DNA of 64,000 nucleotides, from the NCBI RefSeq assembly GCF_900110275.1, contig NZ_FODC01000003.1, positions 868,001-932,000 on the forward strand. Reading direction: 5' to 3'. Below, piece after piece: positions 17,727-25,837 of this stretch; position 1 is the first letter of the stretch, and each line of letters opens with the position of its first letter. The notes beneath the pieces were generated by a model. The model did not search any database, was not told the DNA's origin, and was given only the letters and a program-made list of their open reading frames with translations. Source of the stretch: Duganella sp. CF517. GTDB taxonomy: Bacteria > Pseudomonadota > Gammaproteobacteria > Burkholderiales > Burkholderiaceae_D. A program made the translations under genes and the position numbers.

Positions 17727-18695
17727 ATGACCAACACTTCCCAGCCCGCGCCGCGCGCCGAATACACCCGGCGCATGAACCGCGTGCTCAACTATATCGA
17801 CCAGCACCTGGACCAGCCGCTCGACCTGCGGCAGCTGGCCGACGTCGCCAATTTCTCGCCCTACCATTTCCACCGCGTGTTCGCCGGCTGGATGGGCGAA
17901 ACGCTGGGCGACTACGCGCGCCGGCGGCGGCTGGAGAAGGCCGCCTTCCGGCTCAGCTGCAAGCCGGCGGCATCGGTGCTTGAAACGGCGCTGGCGACAG
18001 GCTTCGGCTCCGGCGAAGCGTTCGCGCGCGCCTTCAAGCTCAAGTTCGGCTGCACGCCGACCGAATGGCGCCGCGACACGCGCCAGCGGCTGGCCGCGCT
18101 GGCGTTGCCGGCCGGCGGCCGGCACGCCGACAGCAATCCGGATCAGGTACTCGGCAAGTTCGATCAGACGCCGCAACGCGGCATCGACGACGATGACGTC
18201 TCCAGCAACGATCCAGGAGATCCCATGAACGTCAGCATCATCGACCTGCCGGCCGCGCGCGTGGCCTACCACCGTTACATCGGCCCGTACGGCCCCGCCA
18301 TCGGCGCCTTCTGGCGCGCGACGGTATCGCCGTGGCTGCAATCGCACGGCCTCGGCGGGCAAACCTGCTACGGTGTCGGTCTCGACGATCCCAGCGTCAC
18401 GCCGCCCGGCAAGTGCCGCTACGACGCCTGCGTCGCCGTGCCGGACGGCTTCGACGCCGCCGGTTCGGCCGACATCGCCACCCTGCCCGGCGGGCGCTAC
18501 GCCGTCGCCCGCTTCGAGGGCCGGCCGGCCGCCATCGCCGACGCCTGGACCTGGCTGACGCGCAACTGGCTGCCGGAAAGCGGCCTGCAATGCGACGACC
18601 GGCCGTGCTTCGAGATGTTCCGGCCGGACACCGTGACCAATCCGCAAAACGGCCTGATGGTGTGCGACATCTGCATCCCGGTGCGGCCGCTGTAG
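17727..18695 (+). CDS. AraC-family regulator with GyrI-like effector domain
   Basis: A 322-residue Rob/SbmC-like regulator. Two AraC helix-turn-helix motifs lie at residues about 18-115 (LDLRQLADVANFSPYHFHRVFAGW and ALATGFGSGEAFARAFKLKFGCTPTEWRR). A polar linker with DDDDVSS follows, and a GyrI-like ligand-binding domain covers about 165-322 (VSIIDLPAARVAYHRYIGPYG, then YDACVAVPDGF and LPGGRYAVARFEG). Such proteins sense small hydrophobic or cationic compounds and often control efflux. An extended -10 promoter directly abuts the ATG and there is no SD, consistent with a leaderless message. Confidence 0.9.
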   Translation: MTNTSQPAPRAEYTRRMNRVLNYIDQHLDQPLDLRQLADVANFSPYHFHRVFAGWMGETLGDYARRRRLEKAAFRLSCKPAASVLETALATGFGSGEAFARAFKLKFGCTPTEWRRDTRQRLAALALPAGGRHADSNPDQVLGKFDQTPQRGIDDDDVSSNDPGDPMNVSIIDLPAARVAYHRYIGPYGPAIGAFWRATVSPWLQSHGLGGQTCYGVGLDDPSVTPPGKCRYDACVAVPDGFDAAGSADIATLPGGRYAVARFEGRPAAIADAWTWLTRNWLPESGLQCDDRPCFEMFRPDTVTNPQNGLMVCDICIPVRPL

Positions 18696-18708
18696 CGGCA
18701 GCCACACC

Positions 18709-18742
18709 GCCGGCAAGTGTGCGGCGCCGCACGTTTGCCGGC
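18709..18742. other. Large inverted repeat after the AraC-family gene
   Basis: Two 17-bp arms (GCCGGCAAGTGTGCGGC and the near-complement GCCGCACGTTTGCCGGC) with two mismatches and no spacer lie 14 bp after the stop. It could form a very stable hairpin and act as a 3' boundary; it has no T-run. Confidence 0.5.
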
Positions 18743-18790
18743 CATCGCCGGTCCCCGGGCGCGATTTGTACCCCCAAGCTGAAATCGCGT

Positions 18791-18799
18791 TGCTATAAT
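18791..18799 (+). promoter_or_regulatory. Extended -10 promoter of the small membrane protein gene
   Basis: TTGCTATAAT, the same extended -10 found before the AraC-family gene, ends 34 bp upstream of the ATG at 18834. That leaves a short leader containing an AAGGA SD. Confidence 0.55.
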
Positions 18800-18833
18800 C
18801 GTAATCAGATCCATCAACATGAAAGGAAATGCC

Positions 18834-19196
18834 ATGTCGCAGGAATTGGTTCTGGATAGCCGCATTGGTTCGGCTAAGACCACCGCGTGGTGGCTCTACG
18901 TAGTCCATGGCGTAAGCTTCGTCTTCTCGCTGGGCTTGTTCTCGGTGATCCCGTTGATCGTCAACTACGTACAGCGCCCGGGCACCGAGGGCACCTTCGT
19001 CCACAGCCACCACACGTGGATGATCCGCTCGTTCTGGTGGTATGTCGTCTGGATGGCCGTCGGCGGCCTGCTGGCCGTCACCATCATCGGCATTCCGGTC
19101 GCCTGGCTGGTGTGGGTCGGCGCCTGGATCTGGAAAGCCTACCGTCTGATCGTCGGCTTCCTCCGCCTGAACGAAAACTCGGCGGCGGCCGTTTAA
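18834..19196 (+). CDS. DUF4870-like small integral membrane protein
   Basis: A 120-residue protein with three hydrophobic segments at about residues 18-43, 67-90 and 90-110. The architecture and the Trp-rich stretch WKAYRLIVGFLRLNE near the end fit the DUF4870-type family of unknown function. AAGGA sits 8 bases before the chosen ATG; an upstream ATG at 18819 is embedded in that SD and is unlikely. It ends 4 bp into the 3' end of the convergent UdgX gene. No function can be assigned. Confidence 0.8.
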   Translation: MSQELVLDSRIGSAKTTAWWLYVVHGVSFVFSLGLFSVIPLIVNYVQRPGTEGTFVHSHHTWMIRSFWWYVVWMAVGGLLAVTIIGIPVAWLVWVGAWIWKAYRLIVGFLRLNENSAAAV

Positions 19197-20623
19197 TCGC
19201 CCAGCAGGCGCCGCGCCTGCCGCAGGCCTTCGACGATCACCTCGTAGGCCTCGCGGCGCGTGGCCTCGTCCGGCGCGCGCAGCACATACGACGGGTGGTA
19301 CACCGTCACCACCCAGCGGCCGTCATGCCGCACCGGCGCGTCCATCACCGATTTCATCGTCACGCCGCCATCCTGTAATACCGACTTCAACGCCGTGCCG
19401 CCAAGCGCCACCACCACGTCCGGGCGCACCCGCGCCAGCTCCTCCTCCAGCCACAGGTGGCAGGCCGAGATTTCCTTCTGCGCCGGCGTCTTGTGCAGCC
19501 GGCGCTTGCCGCGCAGCTCCCATTTGAAGTGTTTGACGGCGTTGGTCAGGTAGATGCCGTCGCGCTCCATGCCCGCCTGCGCCATCGCTTTTTCCAGCAC
19601 CGCGCCGGCCGGGCCGACGAACGGCAAGCCCTGTAAATCCTCCTGGTCGCCCGGCTGCTCGCCGACAAGCATGATGCGCGCCCGCTCGGGCCCCACCCCG
19701 GGCACCGCCTGCGTGGCGTTTTCCCACAGGTCGCAGCGGCGGCATTGATCGAGGGTGGTCGGCTGCCCGCGTTGCGGCTGCGCGCGTTCGGGCGCGATCG
19801 GGATGGTGGTCGCGCCGCCGCGCCGGCCCACGGTGCCGGTCTGGCCGGTGCGCCGCTCGCCGTTGGCGGCGGCGCTGACCATCGCCGGCACGATCGCCCC
19901 TTCCGGCAGATTCTTCCAGAAGCGCGACGGGATATGGCTGCGCAGCAGATCGGCGTTCAGGCGCGCCGGGTTGAAGATGCTGCGGTAATAGGTCAGCCAC
20001 AGCGCCTCGCCGGCATCCTCGATGTCGGCCGCGCTGCGCATCAGCGACGGCGCCTCGTGCAGGTGCTCGCCGTCCCACAGCACGGCGGCGGCCGGCGTGG
20101 CGATCATCCACGTGACGTTGCCCATGCGGCGGGCGAAATGCCGCGCCACCTGCGGCAGCACCTCGTGGGTCGGTTCGAACCAGGCGACGAAGCGCGGCGC
20201 GCCGTCCTCCTCCTTGCGTTCGCGAAACCGTACATACGCGTGCATGTCGTGCTCCTCCCGATGAACGGCCTTGACCATCCCGTTCAGCCGCGCGCCATCG
20301 GGATCGGCCGGCGAGATCACATCGCGCTCGCCCAGGTGCCAGCGCCAGACCACCTTGTACAGAAAGGACCAGCGGTCCGCGGCGCTGAAACAGGCGGCGC
20401 TGACAAGGAGCTCCATCAACTGGCGCGGCAGCCGCAAGTTCGTTTGCGGCGCGGCGTTGGCGCCCGGGGCGGCGCCGCCCTGCTCCGCCGGCGCGGCCGA
20501 GAACAAATCACCATCCCCGGGCTGCGACAACCATTCGACGAATTCGGGCGCGACCTGGCGCGCGATCAGCTCGCGGGCCGCGTCGCGCCATTCATCGAAC
20601 GACTGGACCACCCGCCGCATCAT
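19193..20623 (-). CDS. DUF4130-UdgX fusion: uracil-DNA glycosylase-like DNA repair protein
   Basis: A 476-residue two-domain protein. Residues about 1-250 match the radical-SAM-linked 'probable DNA metabolism protein' family (DUF4130). Residues about 280-476 are a UdgX-type uracil-DNA glycosylase: CRRC (iron-sulfur ligands), GEQPGD at 321-326, then KRRLH with His377, and YHPSYVLR with His443. In characterised UdgX the His of the KRRIH loop crosslinks covalently to the abasic site after uracil removal; Leu for Ile here is conservative. The ATG at 20623 overlaps the stop of the radical SAM gene (ATGA), so the two are translationally coupled. The operon is headed by a LexA box. Confidence 0.9.
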   Translation of the reverse strand: MMRRVVQSFDEWRDAARELIARQVAPEFVEWLSQPGDGDLFSAAPAEQGGAAPGANAAPQTNLRLPRQLMELLVSAACFSAADRWSFLYKVVWRWHLGERDVISPADPDGARLNGMVKAVHREEHDMHAYVRFRERKEEDGAPRFVAWFEPTHEVLPQVARHFARRMGNVTWMIATPAAAVLWDGEHLHEAPSLMRSAADIEDAGEALWLTYYRSIFNPARLNADLLRSHIPSRFWKNLPEGAIVPAMVSAAANGERRTGQTGTVGRRGGATTIPIAPERAQPQRGQPTTLDQCRRCDLWENATQAVPGVGPERARIMLVGEQPGDQEDLQGLPFVGPAGAVLEKAMAQAGMERDGIYLTNAVKHFKWELRGKRRLHKTPAQKEISACHLWLEEELARVRPDVVVALGGTALKSVLQDGGVTMKSVMDAPVRHDGRWVVTVYHPSYVLRAPDEATRREAYEVIVEGLRQARRLLGD

Positions 20624-21849
20624 GCCGCCTGCAACTCCGGCCACAAATTCATCTGCTGGGGCGCGTCCGCCATGGCACGGCGCAGATGCTCGGACGGGCC
20701 GGCGTCGTTGGTCGGGAAGTAGTCGGCCGTGATAATAAAGGGCGAAATCTTCTTCATACTGCAGCGCAGGCGCGACAGATCGGCATAGCGGATTTGACGC
20801 AGCCGCCGCAGATCGATCAGGCGCTGGGCGTTGCGCAGGCCGATGCCCGGAATGCGCGCGATCATGTGCGGCTCCGCGCGGTTCAGGTCCATCGGAAAAT
20901 GCTCCCGGTGCTCCAGCGCCCACGCCAGCTTCGGATCGATGTCCAGCGCCAGGTTGCCGGTCGCCGGCAGCAGCTCCTTGACCTGGAAGCCATAGCTGCG
21001 CAGCAGGAAGTCGGCCTGGTACAACCGGTGCTCGCGCATCATCGGCGGCGGCGCCAACGGCACGCTTTTCGGACTTTGCGGAATCGGGCTGAAGGCGGAA
21101 TAGTAAACGCGTTTGAGCTTGTAGCTGCCGTACAGCGTTTCCGCCGTGGTCAAAATTTGCTGGTCGTCGCTGGCGTCGGCGCCGACGATCATCTGCGTGC
21201 TTTGCCCGGCCGGCGCGAAGCGCGGCGACTTGGGTTCCTCGGCCTTTTCATCGAGCTTGCGGCGGATGGAACCCATCGCCAGCTTGATGGTGTGAACGCT
21301 TTTTTCCGGCGCCAGCTTTTGCACGCTGTCCTGCGTCGGCAGCTCGATATTGACGCTCAAGCGGTCGGCGTAGCGCCCCGCCGCCGCGATCAGCGCCGGA
21401 TCGGCGTCGGGGATGGTCTTCAGGTGGATATAGCCGCGAAACTGGTGCACCTCGCGCAGTTCGCGCGCCACCTGCACCAGCTGCTCCATCGTGTAGTCGG
21501 CCGACTGGATGATGCCGGAACTGAGAAACAGCCCGTCGATGTAATTGCGGAGATAGAAATCGGTGGTCAGCTTGACCACTTCCGCCACCGTGAAGCGCGC
21601 GCGCGGCACGTTAGAAGTGCGGCGGTTGACGCAGTACTGGCAGTCATACAAGCAGTAATTGGTCAGCAGGATCTTCAGCAGGGAGACGCAGCGGCCGTCC
21701 GGCGTATAGCTGTGGCAGATGCCCATGCCGGTGGTGGCGCCGAAACCGTCCTTGCCGATGGAGTGGCGCTTGGGCGCGCCGCTGCTGGCGCAGGACGCGT
21801 CGTACTTGGCCGCGTCGGCCAGGATCTCCAGCTTGTCCGTCAACTCCAT
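20620..21849 (-). CDS. Putative DNA modification/repair radical SAM protein (UDG-linked)
   Basis: A 409-residue radical SAM enzyme of the family always found beside a UDG-type protein. The 4Fe-4S/SAM motif CLYDCQYC places cysteines at 66, 70 and 73. Extra conserved cysteines lie at 20, 45 and 54. The C-terminal third has a helix-hairpin-helix-like DNA-binding segment, RIPGIGLRNAQRLIDL. Its substrate is unknown; the family name comes from gene linkage. It heads the operon, and a LexA box overlaps its promoter 19-38 bp upstream of the ATG at 21849. I infer a damage-inducible DNA repair role. Confidence 0.92.
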   Translation of the reverse strand: MELTDKLEILADAAKYDASCASSGAPKRHSIGKDGFGATTGMGICHSYTPDGRCVSLLKILLTNYCLYDCQYCVNRRTSNVPRARFTVAEVVKLTTDFYLRNYIDGLFLSSGIIQSADYTMEQLVQVARELREVHQFRGYIHLKTIPDADPALIAAAGRYADRLSVNIELPTQDSVQKLAPEKSVHTIKLAMGSIRRKLDEKAEEPKSPRFAPAGQSTQMIVGADASDDQQILTTAETLYGSYKLKRVYYSAFSPIPQSPKSVPLAPPPMMREHRLYQADFLLRSYGFQVKELLPATGNLALDIDPKLAWALEHREHFPMDLNRAEPHMIARIPGIGLRNAQRLIDLRRLRQIRYADLSRLRCSMKKISPFIITADYFPTNDAGPSEHLRRAMADAPQQMNLWPELQAA

Positions 21850-21867
21850 GCTTGCCTCGGCTATTGA

Positions 21868-21887
21868 TACTGTATAAAAACACAGTA
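21868..21887 (-). promoter_or_regulatory. LexA (SOS) box of the radical SAM-UdgX operon
   Basis: CTGT-N8-ACAG, with the spacer ATAAAAAC read on the plus strand, is flanked by matching T-A bases to give a 20-bp near-palindrome. This is the LexA operator form known in beta- and gammaproteobacteria. It lies 19 bp upstream of the radical SAM start codon and overlaps the -10 region. Confidence 0.85.
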
Positions 21888-21892
21888 TAGCA
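21884..21892 (-). promoter_or_regulatory. Extended -10 promoter of the radical SAM-UdgX operon
   Basis: On the minus strand TGCTATACT forms an extended -10 whose last bases overlap the LexA box. Predicted transcription start is near 21877, inside the box, so LexA binding would block initiation. Confidence 0.55.
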
Positions 21893-21951
21893 ATGTTCGA
21901 GGTCGAAAGGGGTCCGGTGTGCGCTTTGTCCGGATATTGACCCGCTAATGT

Positions 21952-21997
21952 TTACGCGGGGCGGATCAGGCGGAACGCCGTGATCGGCCCTACGCGG
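21952..21997. repeat. REP-like palindromic intergenic element, copy 2
   Basis: A palindrome with GCGGATCAGGCG...CGCCGTGATC arms and the distal flank GGCCCTACGCG, which matches copy 1 at 4484-4521 (GGCCCTATGCG). It begins immediately downstream of the hisC stop and could serve as its 3' hairpin. Confidence 0.6.
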
Positions 21998-21998
21998 T

Positions 21999-23057
21999 TC
22001 AGACAACTATCGCTTTTAACGCATCGATCAACGCCGCGCACTCCTCGTCGGTGCCGATCGAAATCCGCAGGAATTGGTCGATACGCGGCTGCTTGAAGTG
22101 CCTCACAAGAATGGCCCGTTCGCGTAGCGCTGCCGCGAGGGCGGCGCCGTCGTGGCCAGGATGACGGGCGAAGATGAAGTTCGCCCGCGACGGCAGCACC
22201 TCGAAGCCCAGCTCCACCATGCGCGCCGTCAACCAGGCGCGCGTGGCGATGATGGCTTGCGACGTCTGCTCCGTATAAGCCGTGTCCTCGATGGCCGCCA
22301 CCGCGCCAGCCTGCGCCACCTGCCCCAGCGGATAGCAGTTAAAGCTGTTCTTCACCCGCTCCAGCCCTGCGATCAAATCCGGGTGGCCAACCGCGAAGCC
22401 GACCCGCAGGCCCGCCAGCGAACGGGATTTGGACAAGGTTTGCACCACCAGCAGATTGTCGTACCGGTCCAGCAGCGCGATGGCGCTGTCGGCGCCGAAG
22501 TCCACGTAGGCTTCGTCGATCACCACCACCTGGTCCGGATGCGCGGCCAGCAGCGCCTCGATCCGCTCCAGCGGCAGCGCGATGCCGGTCGGCGCGTTGG
22601 GGTTGGCGATGATGATCGCGCCGCACGGCTGCATGTAGTCGGCGACGTCGATCTCGAACCGCGCGTTGAGCGGCACCTGGCGCGCCGCTATGCCATACAG
22701 GCTGCAATAGGTCGGATAAAAGCTGTAGCTGATATCCGGGCAAAGCAGCGGCTTGTCGTGCTTGAGCAGCGCGTGGAAGGTGTGCGCCAGCACTTCGTCG
22801 GAGCTGTTGCCGACGAAGACCTGCGCACGCGTCAGCCCGAAGCGGTTGGCCACGGCATCCTTGACCGCCGCGCTGGCGGGATCGGAGTACAGCCGCAGCC
22901 CATCGCCGACGGCGGCCTGCATCGCCGCCAGCGCCTTCGGCGACGGCCCGTATGGATTTTCGTTGGTGTTCAACTTGATCAGATTGGGCATGCGAACCTG
23001 CTCGCCCGGCGTGTACGGCGTCAGTTCGTAAACGATGTCACTCCAAAAACGGCTCAC
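21999..23057 (-). CDS. hisC: Histidinol-phosphate aminotransferase
   Basis: A 352-residue PLP-dependent class I/II aminotransferase converting imidazole acetol phosphate and glutamate to histidinol phosphate. [12 protein letters not shown] near residue 28 is the HisC substrate-binding signature. The PLP lysine is in [15 protein letters not shown] and the cofactor-binding Asp/Tyr segment is [10 protein letters not shown]. The start is a GTG whose GTGA overlaps the metC stop codon, with GGAG upstream, so it is translationally coupled to metC. It is away from a his operon, which is common for second HisC copies; aromatic aminotransferase activity is also possible. Confidence 0.93.
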   Translation of the reverse strand: MSRFWSDIVYELTPYTPGEQVRMPNLIKLNTNENPYGPSPKALAAMQAAVGDGLRLYSDPASAAVKDAVANRFGLTRAQVFVGNSSDEVLAHTFHALLKHDKPLLCPDISYSFYPTYCSLYGIAARQVPLNARFEIDVADYMQPCGAIIIANPNAPTGIALPLERIEALLAAHPDQVVVIDEAYVDFGADSAIALLDRYDNLLVVQTLSKSRSLAGLRVGFAVGHPDLIAGLERVKNSFNCYPLGQVAQAGAVAAIEDTAYTEQTSQAIIATRAWLTARMVELGFEVLPSRANFIFARHPGHDGAALAAALRERAILVRHFKQPRIDQFLRISIGTDEECAALIDALKAIVV

Positions 23058-24223
23058 AGCATTACTCCCATCGCGCGTTCGATATCGGCGATCAAATCGT
23101 TGACGTCTTCGAGGCCGACGTTGAAGCGCACCAGAATGCCCCGGTCGTTCCAGTCCTTGCGCATGTGCTGTATCCGGTACGGCATCACCAGGCTATTGGC
23201 GCCGCCCCAGCTGTAACCGATCTTGAACAGTTCCAGCGCGTCGACGAAGCGGTCGGTCTGTTCTTCCGTGAAGCGCGGATCGAACAGCACAGAGAATAAG
23301 CCCCCCGCGCCGCTGAAGTCGCGTTTCCAGATATCGTGCCCCGGGCAATCCACGAAGGCGGGATGCAGTACCTTGGTGATTTCGGGCCGGGCCTGCAGCC
23401 ATGCGGCCAGTTTACGCGCGGCGACATCATGGGCGTCGAAGCGCAGGCGCATCGTCGGCAGGCCGCGCAGCACCAGATAGGCATCGTCGGCGCCGACGCC
23501 CATGCCGAGCCGCATATGGGCCAGGCTCAGACGCTCGTTGAGCGCGGCGTCGCGCGTGATGACGGCGCCCATCAGCACATCCGAGCCGCCCGACTGGTAC
23601 TTGGTCAGCGCCTGCATGATGATGTCGACGCCCAGATCGAAGCCGCGCAGCGCCAGGCCGGCCGACCAGGTGTTGTCCAGCGCGACCAGCACGCCGCGCG
23701 CGTGCGCCGCCGCGCAAATGGCCGGCAGGTCCGGCACCTCCATCGACACCGATCCCGGCGCCTCGGTCCAGATCAGCTTTGTGTTGGGCTGGATCAGCGC
23801 GGCGATGCCGGCGCCGATCAGTGGATCGTAGTAGCGCGCCGTGATGCCGAAATCGGCCGACAGCCAGCGTCCCAGTTCGCGATTGGGGTTGTAGACGTTA
23901 TCGGGCAGCAGCACGTCGTCGCCCGCCTTGAGCACGGCAAAATCGACCATCGCGATCGCCGCCAGCCCGCTCGGCGCCAGCAGGCAGTGCTTGCCGTCCT
24001 CGATTTCGGCCAGCCGCGCTTCAAGCGTGAAGGTGGTCGGCGTGCCGTGCAGGCCGTAGGTATAGGCGTTCTTCTCTTTCCAGTCGCCCGAGCGCATGGC
24101 GGCGACATTCTCGAACAGCACCGTCGACGCGTGATGGATCGCGCTGGGGAACGCGGCGAAACCTTCCGGCGCCCGGTAGTCGGAGTGGATCAGTGCTGTC
24201 TGCGGAGATTTTTTAATCGTCAT
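23054..24223 (-). CDS. metC: Cystathionine beta-lyase (Cys/Met metabolism PLP enzyme)
   Basis: A 389-residue PLP enzyme, likely cleaving cystathionine to homocysteine, pyruvate and ammonia. Family features: [22 protein letters not shown] near the N-terminus, LALDNTW-type Asp ([16 protein letters not shown]) and the PLP lysine in [22 protein letters not shown] near the C-terminus is typical of MetC rather than MetB. The chosen ATG at 24223 (MTIKKSPQ) has AGGA upstream; no longer start is supported. It overlaps hisC by 4 bp. The rimO terminator lies just upstream, so metC-hisC is a separate unit. Confidence 0.92.
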   Translation of the reverse strand: MTIKKSPQTALIHSDYRAPEGFAAFPSAIHHASTVLFENVAAMRSGDWKEKNAYTYGLHGTPTTFTLEARLAEIEDGKHCLLAPSGLAAIAMVDFAVLKAGDDVLLPDNVYNPNRELGRWLSADFGITARYYDPLIGAGIAALIQPNTKLIWTEAPGSVSMEVPDLPAICAAAHARGVLVALDNTWSAGLALRGFDLGVDIIMQALTKYQSGGSDVLMGAVITRDAALNERLSLAHMRLGMGVGADDAYLVLRGLPTMRLRFDAHDVAARKLAAWLQARPEITKVLHPAFVDCPGHDIWKRDFSGAGGLFSVLFDPRFTEEQTDRFVDALELFKIGYSWGGANSLVMPYRIQHMRKDWNDRGILVRFNVGLEDVNDLIADIERAMGVML

Positions 24224-24258
24224 GTCCTGAATACGTAAATCAAGTGAAAAGCCAGGTG

Positions 24259-24286
24259 AAAAAAAAGCGGACCACAGCGGGTCCGC
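24259..24286 (-). terminator. Rho-independent terminator of rimO
   Basis: On the minus strand a 7-bp stem (GCGGACC/GGTCCGC, loop of 6) is followed by eight T. It lies 14 bp after the rimO stop codon and 36 bp before the metC start. Confidence 0.92.
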
Positions 24287-24299
24287 CTTGATGCTGATT

Positions 24300-25709
24300 T
24301 TACTGCGCCTCGCCCCACAGGTCGTGGGCGTCGGAAGTGGTGATCTTGACGTCGATGAACTGGCCGACGACCAGCTTCTTGTGCGGCTCGTACGGCGGCT
24401 TGACATACACCACGCCGTCGATTTCCGGCGCGTCGGCGCTGGAGCGGCCGATGCCGCCGCTGCGGTTGACTTCATCGATCAACACGCGCACGGTCTTGCC
24501 GACCTTGGCCTTCAGGCGGTTCTTGGAAATTTCTTCCTGCAGCAGCATCACGCGGCCGCGACGCTCTTCGCGCAGTTCTTCCGGCACCGGGTTGGCCAGT
24601 TCGTTGGCGGTGGCGCCTTCGACCGGCGAGTAGGCGAAGCAACCCAGGCGGTCGATCTGCGCTTCCTTCAGGAAGTCCAGCAGGTACTCGAATTCGGCGT
24701 CGGTCTCGCCCGGGAAGCCGGCGATGAAGGTCGAACGGATCGTCAGGTCCGGATTCATTTTGCGCCAAGCCTGGATGCGGTCGAGGTTCTTCTCGCCGCT
24801 GGCCGGGCGCTTCATGCGCTTCAACACGTCGGGATGGGCGTGCTGCATCGGGATGTCCAGGTAAGGCAGGATGTGGCCGTCGCCCATCATCGGGATGATC
24901 TGGTCGACGTGCGGGTACGGATAGACGTAATGCAGACGCACCCAGGCGCCATACGACTTGGCCAGCTCACCCAGCGCCTCGGTCAATTGGGTCATGTGCG
25001 TCTTGACCGGGCGGCCGTTCCAGAAGCCGGTGCGGAACTTGACGTCGACGCCGTAGGCGGAGGTGTCCTGCGAGATGACCAGCAGTTCCTTCACGCCCGA
25101 CTTGAACAGGTTCTCCGCTTCCACCATCAACTCGCCGATGGGACGCGACACCAGGTCGCCGCGCATCGACGGGATGATGCAGAAACTGCAGCGGTGGTTG
25201 CAGCCTTCCGAGATTTTCAGGTAGGCGTAGTGCTTCGGCGTCAGCTTGATGCCCTGGGCCGGCACCAGGTCGATGAACGGCTCATGCGGTTTCGGCAGGT
25301 GGAAGTGGACCGAATCCATCACCTCGGCCAGCGCGTGCGGGCCGGTCACGGCCAGCACCTTCGGGTGCACCTTCATGATGATGTCGTCGCCGGCGGCGTC
25401 TTTTTTCGCGCCCAGGCAGCCGGTCACGATCACCTTGCCGTTTTCGGCCAGCGCCTCGCCGATGGCGTCGAGCGATTCCTGCACGGCGGCGTCGATGAAG
25501 CCGCACGTGTTGACGATCACCAGATCGGCGCCATCATACGACTTGGCCGTCTCGTAGCCTTCGGCACGCAGCTGGGTGAGGATCTGTTCGGAGTCGACCA
25601 GCGCCTTGGGGCAGCCGAGCGAGACGAAGCCGACCTTCGGTGCGGCACCCGTCACGGAGGTGCTGGCGGCGGCGGGCTTGGTGATACGGGAGAGTGGTTG
25701 CGATTGCAT
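24300..25709 (-). CDS. rimO: Ribosomal protein S12 methylthiotransferase RimO
   Basis: A 469-residue radical SAM enzyme that adds a methylthio group to the conserved aspartate of ribosomal protein S12. The N-terminal UPF0004 domain carries its three cluster cysteines in [18 protein letters not shown] and GCLGAKK. The radical SAM motif is CNHRCSFC, and [13 protein letters not shown] follows. A C-terminal TRAM domain ends the protein. It has about 25 extra N-terminal residues (Ser/Ala/Thr-rich) compared with many RimO. Start ATG at 25709, possible -10 at 25763-25768. Confidence 0.96.
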   Translation of the reverse strand: MQSQPLSRITKPAAASTSVTGAAPKVGFVSLGCPKALVDSEQILTQLRAEGYETAKSYDGADLVIVNTCGFIDAAVQESLDAIGEALAENGKVIVTGCLGAKKDAAGDDIIMKVHPKVLAVTGPHALAEVMDSVHFHLPKPHEPFIDLVPAQGIKLTPKHYAYLKISEGCNHRCSFCIIPSMRGDLVSRPIGELMVEAENLFKSGVKELLVISQDTSAYGVDVKFRTGFWNGRPVKTHMTQLTEALGELAKSYGAWVRLHYVYPYPHVDQIIPMMGDGHILPYLDIPMQHAHPDVLKRMKRPASGEKNLDRIQAWRKMNPDLTIRSTFIAGFPGETDAEFEYLLDFLKEAQIDRLGCFAYSPVEGATANELANPVPEELREERRGRVMLLQEEISKNRLKAKVGKTVRVLIDEVNRSGGIGRSSADAPEIDGVVYVKPPYEPHKKLVVGQFIDVKITTSDAHDLWGEAQ

Positions 25710-25762
25710 GATAGGTTGCCTGGGGTTGCTAAATGCGCCATGAAAATTACGAGCAATCGACG

Positions 25763-25768
25763 ATTATA
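25763..25768 (-). promoter_or_regulatory. Candidate -10 element of rimO
   Basis: TATAAT on the minus strand (ATTATA on the plus) 53 bp upstream of the rimO ATG. No convincing -35 at standard spacing. Confidence 0.35.
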
Positions 25769-25794
25769 CCCTATTCTCATAGGGAGATCATGCT

Positions 25795-25810
25795 AGGATA
25801 GCGCTTCATC
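25795..25810. promoter_or_regulatory. Weak candidate LacI-family operator before the regulator gene
   Basis: AGGATAGCGCTTCATC shares the central AGCGCTTC with the perfect operator at 35263-35278 (10 of 16 positions). It lies 27-42 bp upstream of the LacI-family start, so autoregulation is possible but unproven. Confidence 0.3.
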
Positions 25811-25837
25811 AATATCGATAGAAGCTCGGGAGAACAC

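Noticed and set aside
17646..19013. Minus-strand extension of the phosphatase reading frame over the AraC-family gene
   Set aside because: It is antisense to a conserved regulator; the P-loop must lie close to the N-terminus, fixing the start at 17645.
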